Assembly: GCA_029964075.1 (NCBI GenBank)
Contig: CM057149.1
Span: 14,460,197 to 14,524,196, forward strand
Direction: 5' to 3'
Source: Patiria pectinifera
Taxonomy: Eukaryota; Echinodermata; Asteroidea; Valvatida; Asterinidae
Length of the DNA stretch: 64,000 nucleotides
Below, piece after piece: positions 58,101 through 64,000 of the stretch. Position numbers and translations under genes: made by a program. Below the pieces are notes generated by a model. That model saw only the letters and a program-made list of their open reading frames with translations. It did not search any database and was not told the origin of the DNA. How positions within the stretch are numbered: the stretch's first letter is position 1; each line of letters begins with the position of its first letter.

Positions 58101-61100
58101 GATGCGACGGTCGCGAAAGTCCATCACCGTTTCGGTGATCAGATTAAATGCCTCTTTGGCGTTCCTGTTTCGCCAAAAGCGGCATTTAATCGGTGATGGT
58201 CTTTCGCGATCGGTGATCAAAGCTGCGATGACCAGTCGTTGAATAAAAGTCCATCACCGATTGCGAAAGTCCATCACCGATCGTGAATATGCATCACCAG
58301 TAAAAGTCCATCACCGATTGCGAAACTCCATCACCGATCGTGAATATGCATCACCAGTAAAAGTCCATCACCGATCGCGAAAGTCCATCACCGATCGTGA
58401 ATATGCATCACCAGTAAAAGTCCATCACCGATCGTGAATATGCATCACCAGTAAAAGTCCATCACTATGCATCACCAGTAAAAGTCCATCACCGATCGCG
58501 AAAGTCCATCACCGATCGTAAATATGCATCACCGATTGCAAAAGTCCATCACCGATTCGATGATCACATTAAATGCCTCTTTGGCATTCCATATGAAACA
58601 GCCCAATTGGGCTCCAAATCGCTTTGAACGAGATGATGATAATCGGAAATAACTTTTAAAAGTAGGATATAAACATCCACACAACTATCCATTCAAAACT
58701 GGGTGTTTTTGTGTTATTCCTGTATTATGCGTGCGAGAACAAATTTCGAGGTCCACTTTTGCGACCCCATAAAATTCGAGCTGTTTGGATGCTAGTTGTG
58801 ATTTCATTCATACGCGTAAAGTGTTCGCCTTTTGGGGACGTTGAAGAAACCACAATTTTTTGCATTGGTGATTGGTCACCGCGCGCTGTTCCCGAGACAC
58901 ACAACGTGTATAGCGTACATGAGAACGACACGAAAAATGTATTCCTACTCCGTCATGTCCGATGTAAACAAGCAGGTTTTTTTTCGTCTTTTCTCAGGAA
59001 CGGTAAGACATTAGGTTGGTTTCCTTTCAACCAGATGTTTGAAATAGGCTAAGTAAACAATCCGAAACATAACATTTTCGGGGATTTCAGGACCTAGTGC
59101 CCCTTTAACCATAGAACAGGAATCTATGGCATACTGTATATTTTATCTGATCAACATGTCTTCAACAAAAATTCCATTTTAAATTTCGTTGGTACAGGTG
59201 ATGCCTTTCTCCACGGCGTGCAACACACCGCTGTCCAATTTTGAATCTGGACAAAACTACAAAGACGTGGTCGATCCGGCAGGTATGCTTTGAGTTGCTT
59301 ATATCAGAATAAATACTTACCAATTGTTGACTGGTGTGATGTGTAATATGGCATTTTTAACACTCGCGGTGCGCATAGCACATAGCTCGTGCAAACACAC
59401 TGTTTGTCAGTGCAGTGCAATGGCAACTTTGAGCGGTGCAAGATTCGCTTCACGAAAAATAATTCGACGAAATTTGAGAAAAAAGACACTCACAATACCT
59501 TGAAAGCATTCAAGCGGGCAGTAAATATCCTGCAAGCGCATCTGGTCGAGAAGGATCTAATGACATATTTTGAGATGCTGAGAAAAGCTTACGCTTGTTG
59601 AAGTTACGTGATGAAGTGAAGAAAGAAGACAGTGATTAAAGCTGACCAGCATCAAGTCAGCCTGATATAAATAATAATTATAATGGATTGGTTTTTTCGG
59701 GGGATACAAGAAAATATTGCACTCGCTATAACAATATGTGAGGCTATTCATAAGCTGGAATTTTGCGTCGAGGTGATGTAAATCAAATTAGGTTTTGCCC
59801 TTCACCGACGTATAAACACTGTATACTCAGTTTTTTACCTCCCGAGTGAAAGTTGGAAAAATCACTCAGGTGGGACTCAAACCCACGCCCTCCTGCTTTC
59901 CAGTGCAGACGTCTTACCACTCGACCACCGAGCTAACGGGATCGGTTGGCTGGTTCGAATCTAATGTACATGTACATAGCAGCGGGTACCGCATTAACTA
60001 TTCATATGATGGGATTTTGCGTCGGGGTGATGTAAATCAAATTAGGTTTTGCCCTTCACCGACGTATAAACACTGTATACTCAGTGTGTTACCTCCCGAG
60101 TGAAAGTTGGAAAAATCACTCGGGTGGGACTCGAACCCACGACCTCCTGCTTTCTAGTGCAGATGTCTTACCACTCGACCACCGAGCTAACGGGATCGGT
60201 TGGCTGGTTCGAATCTAATATGTGAGGCGTTCTGGCAAAATGAGACAGAACTGGGCAGAGGTCGAAATGAGGGTTTGTAGGTATCAGGAAAGAGAATAAA
60301 ATTCTCCTTACAAAACAGTTTGTTGCGATTCAGTCGGACATTCCGTTGACAAGTTATGGCTGTTTAAGTCTATCTACATGTCAAAAAAGTAAAATTCAGA
60401 GAAAATGGCTTTTAAAGTTTTGAGTTTTGTAGTTGTGAAAATGACAGATAACAATTGTTTGTCTTAAAAACCTGCTGTTCCATGATTTTTATACTATTCT
60501 TTTGAAATACATGTATGTGTAGCAGACATACAAGAGATCACAAATTTATCAATTAATCTGGAAATCGAAAAAAATCATCTGGTTTTTTTTGTTGGATTTC
60601 CCACTATGGCCTTTGCCCAGTTCCGTCTCATTTTGTCAGACCACCTCACATATTGCACTCGTCTCTGACTTGTGTAATATTGTTCTAGCTCGTGCAAAAT
60701 ATTCTTGTATCCCCCTCAAAGCCATGCAATATTAATCAATTAATTTATTTTTCCACACCCCCTCCTCCCCCACCAGTGATTGTCAATTTTCCCCTGGATG
60801 AGGACCCGAACGTCAGCGTGATCGCCTGGACAACCACTCCCTGGACGTTGCCTAGCAACCTGGCACTCTGCGTCAACGCAGACATGGACTATGTCAAGAT
60901 TGTTCATAAAAAGGATAACAAGGTACAATCAAAATTTGTTTTTCATAGAAAGTTCAATACAGTGGAACGCTGCTATAACGAACATCGCGGGATCCACAGA
61001 AAATGTTCGTAATAGCGATCGTTTGGTATAGCGATTTTAAGCTGCCGGTGCTCCGGTACTCACTTTTAAATAAATGGCGCCCTTCATAACTTCACCCTGC

Positions 61101-64000
61101 ACGTCCTAGTAGTTACTGAAAGACAACTTCGAACACGTGCCGACTATTGAATTATGTAAATACAAAGTTTTGAGCTTACTACCTACATCGATGGGTGGTT
61201 TTCCCCTTCTATGCCTTGGGGGAAATAATAGCCACTTGTCACTCTTCTGTTAATGGTTTTCAACAACATTGTTCAGTTGTATTCGTACACAAAAATTGGG
61301 AGCCAAGGACAATATTCGGTATAGCCAAATGTTCGGTGTAGCGGTGTACGGTATAGCGACGTTCCACTGTATCTGTATTCAAAAGCTGCAGGACCCAAAA
61401 CTGAAAAGCGCAATCAGCAACTGAGTATTTAATTTTCGTTCTGCGCAAACAGCGCACACTTAGGGGTGTGCATTTAACAAGTAGTACAGGAATCCGGTAC
61501 CTGATTGGAAAAAAAAACCACGGGTACCCATTAAAGACGCCCAACCCTAAAGTTTAAATCTCAGAGATTGCTGTACCGATTGTTCATAAAGGTCCTCACG
61601 ATAATACTACCACATCGGTGCGTCAATACAGCAAGATACAAGTGTGTCAACTCAGTACATGTAGCTTTACGGTGTGAATTGCATGTACATGTACTCAAGC
61701 GTAACAAACGTTAATCTGTTTTGTTTTTTCCATGTAGCCTGGTTTTCATTTTGAAACCACCCCACAAATGACAATCAAAACCTCTCTGTTTCATTGTCAG
61801 AGAAGTTTCTACATGTAAGAAAGTTGGGGAAAGATTTCCATATAAGAAGTTCACTCAACACCCTGTGTACAAACCCTATGAGAGTGGACTGAAAAATTAT
61901 AAGTGTTTTCTAAGAAAATGCTTGTATTTTCTCACTGCTCAAATTGACTTTGATGACATGAAATTGCTATCTGGGGGCTTGTTCGTCAATACAGAGGAAA
62001 ATTAGTGAGCTTCGCATATGGAAATCTTTCCAAAGTTGGTTACGGGTACCAGACCCCATAATCTGGAACCGGTTCCTGACATCGACGGTTCCGATGCACA
62101 GACCTAGCACATATGGGCGTGTTCATCTATTCAAACATGGACAAAAAATTCCAGAGAACAAAAAAGAACAATATCGTCCACGATTCCCAGCATACATCCG
62201 CGATTGGGATCGTGTACAAAACATATGGGAGTCTTCCTAAAAAAGTACAAACAAAAGAGGGACAGTAGGATGTCCACGATCAACGGTGTGAACATGTTTG
62301 TATGCGCTTGCAATTTCTTTAAGGGAAAGGTCAAACCTATGAAATCTTGTCTATTTAGCTGCATTGCATCTTGCATAGCATTTAGAGCTCACTTTGAAAT
62401 TCCGTTTATCAGATTTTGATACGGTTCATTCAAAACGTCAGTGCCCATGATGCATCCGAAAGTATTCTAATTTAATGTGACCCTGTGTCTTTGCAATCCT
62501 AACAATGGATTGAGCAAAATGAAAGTTTCAGTGAACGGTGCTAGTTTAAAGTCACTTGGGCAATGGGTGCAACTTCTCATGACAATATCATTGTGATATC
62601 GTTTTCCCTTAACCCTAACTCCCTTGGCCTTTTTTGCTAGGATGTAGCTGCAATCCTGCAAAATCCACCAATTGGCCTCATGGAAAAATAGCGTATAGCC
62701 TCAATCCTGCAAATTCCTCCATTATTTTTTGAATGTGGTCCGTGGAGGGGTGACCACTGCCTGAATCCTGCAAAATCCTCCTGCTATGACTGTCAATATG
62801 TCGAGGCAGAGGCAGTGACATCTTGGAGCAGTGCGGAGGATGAGCATAAACAACACAAGGTCCGGCCCAAGACCTTGACACAGTGCGTCCTCCGAAGTTA
62901 GCAACACACTGTTGCCATGTAACCTCAATCCTGCAAATTCCTCCATTTTGCAAAAAGGATTTTGGAGAATTTGGGATTGTTAGGGTTAATGTACAGTGTA
63001 CATGTAGCTATGTGTCTTTGCATCCCAACAATGGATTGAGTAAAATGGAAGTTTCAGTGAACGACGTTAATTTAAAATCATTTGCGCAATGGGTACGATT
63101 TCTCTTGACAATTTCATTGTGATATCATTTTCTTTTCATAAAGTGTCTATTTTTGTTTTTGATGTAGGTTTACATCATGATGGAGGCCAGGCTATCTGCA
63201 TTGTTCAAAGGGGAAGACGAGTACGAGATTCTCGAAAAGTTAGTAAAGATGATTTGCTTCAAAACTCTCATCTTAGGCTAAGAGAAGTATGTTTGTAATT
63301 AGCACAACTTGCACAGTGTACTCCATAGTTTATTATAGCATACTCCATATTTAAAGTGTTATCCGCAAATCCTTGGCAATGAAGACACAAATGTGTTTGA
63401 TTGAAATCTCCAGGGTAAACAATTGGGACCTTTTTCATTTGTGAAACAGTTCATTATTTTCATGGCGTTCCCTGTCCGATTAGAGAATTACCACTTGCTA
63501 TAACTTGAAAAAGACTCCTTCTAAGGAGCTCAATCTGAGGTTATAAGTTGTTGAACTTCCTCAAGCTAAATGAAGATATTGGACAGACTTCATGGTCATT
63601 GGATCCAAGCAAGGGCCACGAGCAAGCCCCATGAGCAGATAATGGTGCTCTATAAGACTCTGTTATTATTAATTTTGTATTCATAAATACCTCAGACAGT
63701 TTAGCTATTCCTATTGGTCGAGAGCCCGTCACGTGGCCGGTCTTAAACAGTTGATAAAGACATGGCTAGCTGGTCTTAAACACTTTTCCAGTGTCACATA
63801 AAATGTGGACTCCTAAAAATCCAGTGCCTCTTACCGTTTTATTGGTTGAACGTTCACAGTCCTCACGTAGGCATGCGCAACACTACCAGCGAGTCAGAAT
63901 TTTATAGTTCTAAATTCAAAACGCAACGCCCCAGGTGCGTTCTGCGCGACATCGCGTCCATGTCGCGCAGAACATGCTACGCACGCGTCAATCTCCATAA
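45944..64000 (+). CDS. IARS1: Isoleucyl-tRNA synthetase, cytosolic type (5' part, 7 coding exons)
   Basis: Gene-level entry. The 281 codons seen are collinear with animal cytosolic IleRS (about 1,260 residues). The enzyme charges tRNA-Ile with isoleucine and edits mischarged valine; in animals it is part of the multi-synthetase complex. Exon borders and phases agree throughout. Seen: the class I HIGH signature as HYGH in [33 protein letters not shown], the CP1 insertion start, and the editing motif [13 protein letters not shown]. The KMSKS loop and anticodon domains lie beyond the right edge. The start ATG at 45981 is the first in its frame, since a TAG lies just after the acceptor at 45944. 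Introns are crowded with repeats; the fourth is 7.6 kb. Confidence 0.96.
46345..46690 (+). repeat. TTAACCCTAA-family foldback element, copy 3
   Basis: Begins ACTTTAACCCTAACCGCCC and ends near GGAGGATTTTGCAGGATTG. Closest to copy 2 (35826-36215). In IARS intron 1. Confidence 0.85.
46724..47087. repeat. Foldback element with TTCACACTAG ends and GGGTTGA motifs
   Basis: TTTTCACACTAGACAA at the left, CTCTAGTGTGAAATG at the right. The interior is rich in GGGTTGA / TCAACCC in both orientations (46800-47060). In IARS intron 1. Confidence 0.8.
47209..47365 (+). CDS. IARS1: IARS exon: HIGH motif
   Basis: Reads [20 protein letters not shown], then [20 protein letters not shown], then [16 protein letters not shown] is the class I HIGH signature. 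Acceptor TTTTGCAG, donor GTG|GTAAGT, phase 0 out. Confidence 0.98.
47674..48135. repeat. Dispersed element with ATTCATAAATACCT ends
   Basis: ATTCATAAATACCTCAGACA at the left and AAAAGGTATTTATGAAT at the right. The left 317 bp recur at 63679-64000. It contains a perfect small hairpin GTTCTGCGCGACATCGCGCA at 47934 and two GGTCTTAAAC motifs also seen in the adjacent hairpin at 48169. In IARS intron 2. Confidence 0.82.
48136..48300. repeat. 165-bp palindrome with the 99-bp hairpin, copy 2
   Basis: Core 48169-48267 has the same length and structure as 38197-38295. Outer arms GGGAATAAATATGTGCTC / GAGCACACATTTATTCCC extend the stem. Located in IARS intron 2. Confidence 0.92.
48301..49029. other. 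IARS intron 2, no feature
   Basis: Holds a C run (48692-48704) and otherwise AT-rich sequence. The inverted CGATGTCGCGCA near 48385 echoes 47940. Confidence 0.4.
49030..49170. repeat. Dispersed repeat with GGTCGGCCGACC, copy 2
   Basis: Relative of 20571-20712, in IARS intron 2. Palindromic GGTCGGCCGACC at 49107. Confidence 0.75.
49614..49733 (+). CDS. IARS1: IARS exon: [10 protein letters not shown]
   Basis: Reads [20 protein letters not shown], then [20 protein letters not shown]. Family pattern: EYEIDK.LGI.....V...GI..YN..CR.IVMRY...W. Acceptor CTTATAG, donor GAG|GTAAGG, 40 codons. Confidence 0.97.
49734..51422. other. IARS intron 3
   Basis: Mostly AT-rich non-coding. Contains an AATCCAATCC / AATCGAATCG pentamer repeat at about 50545-50665 and a C run near 51361-51375. 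No other feature recognised. Confidence 0.5.
50545..50665 (+). repeat. CAATC pentameric microsatellite
   Basis: AATCCAATCCAATCCAATCC at 50556, then variants AATCGAATCGATTCC and AATCAAATCGAATCC up to 50660. Confidence 0.9.
51423..51557 (+). CDS. IARS1: IARS exon: LGRWIDF
   Basis: Reads [20 protein letters not shown], then [20 protein letters not shown], then YRGFK. Family pattern: V.R.GRWIDF...Y.T....FMES.WWVF..L...GLVYRG. Acceptor ATTCCAG, donor AAG|GTAAGA. Its last ~35 bp and donor are duplicated at 51696-51730. Confidence 0.98.
51580..53070 (+). repeat. C-rich minisatellite, ~1.45 kb
   Basis: Units of about 60 bp made of CACTCCACCAACACCCC, ACCCTCCCC and CACCCCACCCCATTC. Almost no G on this strand. 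Open in every frame, giving long artefactual frames of up to 453 codons. The complement, G-rich (GGGGTGGGGTGGGG), could form G-quadruplexes on the transcription template strand. Confidence 0.95.
51690..51765 (+). repeat. Duplicated end of IARS exon with its splice donor
   Basis: GACAGTGGCTTAGTCTACAG then GGGATTCAAGGTAAGAT repeats the exon end at 51527-51563 almost exactly, followed again by CACTCCACCAACACCCCCTC. The period is about 168 bp, so exon end, donor and the first satellite units were copied together. Confidence 0.93.
53205..53610 (+). repeat. 57-bp satellite GATCGGTGATGGACTTTCGC, left array
   Basis: About 7 units of GCATATTCACGATCGGTGAT plus GGACTTTCGCAATCGGTGAT plus GGACTTTTACTGGTG, preceded by GGAACGCCAAAGAGGCATTT. 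Inverted relative of 58110-58575. Confidence 0.93.
53640..53925 (+). repeat. Repeat with GCCGCTGTGGCTTTGGGCTT
   Basis: The segment ATGCCGCTGTGGCTTTGGGC through ACTCCTCTGTGGATGTGGCA recurs, diverged, at 54670-54830. Partial versions begin at 53645, 54525 and 56310. Non-coding. Confidence 0.65.
53925..54570 (+). repeat. Direct duplication inside 5.9-kb unit, copy 1
   Basis: Matches 55742-56345: (CAT)n, then AAATCCATCTAATAGCCAAT, GTGGGGACCTCTGGTCACTT, CGAGCACATGATGGACAGTA, TTCGCAATTTTTAGGATACA and GTCACGAGGCTATGATG. Period about 1.82 kb. Confidence 0.9.
54868..55030. repeat. Dispersed repeat, relative of 8986-9215
   Basis: ATCGTCGCAAATAGACTCGA, then TTGCTCGTGGTCGAATTAG, then AAGGTAAAATTGG. Lies between the two duplicated segments. 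Confidence 0.7.
55742..56345 (+). repeat. Direct duplication inside 5.9-kb unit, copy 2
   Basis: Second copy of 53925-54570, lacking a few short stretches (for example the segment around 54390-54420). About 92% identical by eye. Confidence 0.9.
56440..56672. repeat. Degenerate element end with CCTGCGAAAATTCCTGGATC
   Basis: A poly-C run at 56636-56646 followed by TGCGAAAATTCCTGGATCCG, echoed by CGAAATACCTGGATTTTTTC at 56489. Looks like an old foldback or poly-G MITE. Weak. Confidence 0.4.
56673..58109. other. Interior of 5.9-kb unit, no feature
   Basis: AT-rich. No transposase-like frame or repeat partner seen. Confidence 0.4.
58110..58575 (-). repeat. 57-bp satellite, right inverted array
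   Basis: Reverse-orientation units (AGTCCATCACCGATCGTGAA, TATGCATCACCAGTAAAAGT) matching 53205-53610, closed by AAATGCCTCTTTGGC at both 58146 and 58570. Confidence 0.93.
59198..59282 (+). CDS. IARS1: IARS exon: [15 protein letters not shown]
   Basis: Reads [20 protein letters not shown] then YKDVVDPA. This is the start of the CP1 editing insertion. Acceptor GGTACAG, donor GCAG|GTATGC, phase 1 out. Confidence 0.97.
59283..59739. other. IARS intron 5, left part
   Basis: Contains an open plus-strand frame (59389-59601) with no family resemblance. No other feature. Confidence 0.4.
59740..60222 (-). mobile_element. Tandem pair of tRNA-derived SINEs (third family)
   Basis: Two ~230-bp copies (heads at 59940 and 60195 on the minus strand). 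Head GTTAGCTCGGTGGTCGAGTG, box B GGGTTTGAGTCCC / GGGTTCGAGTCCC, then CTCGGGAGGTAA and CAAAACCTAATTTGATTTAC. The right copy keeps a better box B. Both sit in IARS intron 5. Confidence 0.88.
60777..60922 (+). CDS. IARS1: IARS exon: editing-site [11 protein letters not shown]
   Basis: Reads [20 protein letters not shown], then [29 protein letters not shown] is the Thr-rich motif of the CP1 editing site that clears Val-tRNA-Ile. Acceptor CACCAG, donor AAG|GTACAA, phase 0 out. Confidence 0.98.
60960..61369. mobile_element. Pogo-like MITE CAGTGGAACG, copy 2 (410 bp)
   Basis: CAGTGGAACGCTGCTATAAC at the left, GTATAGCGACGTTCCACTG at the right, TA at both flanks. Relative of 39517-39966. Starts only 37 bp after an IARS exon. 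Confidence 0.88.
61440..62105 (-). repeat. Dispersed repeat with GGTACCC blocks, copy 2
   Basis: Reverse relative of 33770-34600, including the CAGACCAGTC-like block (61850-61900) and ending GGTTCCGATGCACAGACC. Confidence 0.7.
62608..62995 (-). repeat. TTAACCCTAA-family foldback element, copy 4
   Basis: CCCTTAACCCTAACTCCCTT at the left, GGGATTGTTAGGGTTAATG at the right. Reverse orientation relative to the other three. In IARS intron 6. Confidence 0.88.
63168..63242 (+). CDS. IARS1: IARS exon: MEARLSALF, last in window
   Basis: Reads [20 protein letters not shown] then ILEKL, matching ...L.MEARLS.L......YEIL. Acceptor GATGTAG. The donor TTA|GTAAAG is the best phase-0 choice, but the end is less certain. 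The gene continues past 64000. Confidence 0.92.
63679..64000 (+). repeat. Second copy of ATTCATAAATACCT element, cut by edge
   Basis: About 95% identical by eye to 47674-47990. The GTTCTGCGCGACATCGCG hairpin carries an extra TCCATGTCGCG, so its stem-loop is longer here. Confidence 0.9.

Larger units (their letters stand above)
53161..59108. mobile_element. 5.9-kb TTAA-flanked unit with 20-bp TIRs
   Basis: Left TTAA then AGGGACACTAGGTCCTGAAA; right end is the complement with one mismatch (AGGGGCAC), followed by TTAA. TTAA duplication is the mark of piggyBac-type insertion. Subterminal inverted satellite arrays lie at 53205-53610 and 58110-58575. The interior has direct duplications but no recognisable transposase. 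It may be one large non-autonomous element or two facing MITEs. It fills most of IARS intron 4 and ends 89 bp before the next exon. Confidence 0.7.

Noticed and set aside
53205..58575. CRISPR-like arrays
   Set aside because: Regular 57-bp repeats without unique spacers, in a eukaryotic intron. They are satellites.
58711..59052. 113-codon plus-strand frame near IARS exon 59198
   Set aside because: No IARS-like sequence and lies inside the TIR unit; phase and content do not fit the gene.
59880..60200. tRNA gene (minus strand)
   Set aside because: A-box and B-box present, but the anticodon stem does not pair well and a conserved SINE body follows both copies. SINE head, not a tRNA gene.
45981..63242. 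Mitochondrial isoleucyl-tRNA synthetase
   Set aside because: The N-terminus lacks a targeting extension, and the sequence ([20 protein letters not shown]) follows the cytosolic form.

Overview
This is a eukaryotic, intron-rich and repeat-dense window of about 40% GC by impression. It most resembles a marine invertebrate deuterostome such as an echinoderm or hemichordate. The clues are tRNA-derived SINEs, a Penelope-like element, very many small foldback (MITE-like) elements and a striking excess of the palindrome TAGGCCTA. The clade is an inference from repeat style, not a measurement. Three protein genes can be rebuilt exon by exon, with GT-AG borders (a few with weak consensus) and matching codon phases.

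(1) Positions 1-18862, minus strand: 24 exons of a xanthine dehydrogenase family molybdo-flavoenzyme. They run from the first [2Fe-2S] cysteines (18859) to the molybdenum-domain GGTEMGQG motif at the left edge. The last ~250 residues lie outside the window, and the first exon(s), about 35 residues, were not located. The enzyme keeps the XDH-type Arg and Phe residues of the substrate pocket but has Ile where XDH has its substrate-binding Glu.

(2) Positions 35114-44112, minus strand: a four-exon gene for a 465-469 residue THAP-domain protein. It has a Ser/Thr/Ala tandem repeat and a P-element-transposase-like helix-turn-helix region but no RNase H core. Its stop codon lies inside a foldback element.

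(3) Positions 45944-64000, plus strand: the first seven coding exons of cytosolic isoleucyl-tRNA synthetase (IARS1-like), through the HIGH motif and into the CP1 editing domain. The gene runs off the right edge. Genes 2 and 3 are head to head across about 1.8 kb.

The rest, including 18.9-35.1 kb and most introns, is repeats. The most unusual are: a 531-bp near-identical inverted repeat with a 0.69 kb spacer (26966-28716); two adjacent TIR-bounded elements filled with minisatellites (30458-31856), in one of which the satellite unit is a variant of its own terminal repeat; a 5.9 kb TTAA-flanked unit with inverted subterminal arrays (53161-59108); paired hairpins that covary between copies (38197 and 48169); and a 1.45 kb C-rich minisatellite whose left end carries a copied piece of an IARS exon with its splice donor.

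The three genes are not an operon and share no obvious pathway: purine or aldehyde oxidation, a domesticated-transposase-type DNA-binding protein, and tRNA charging.
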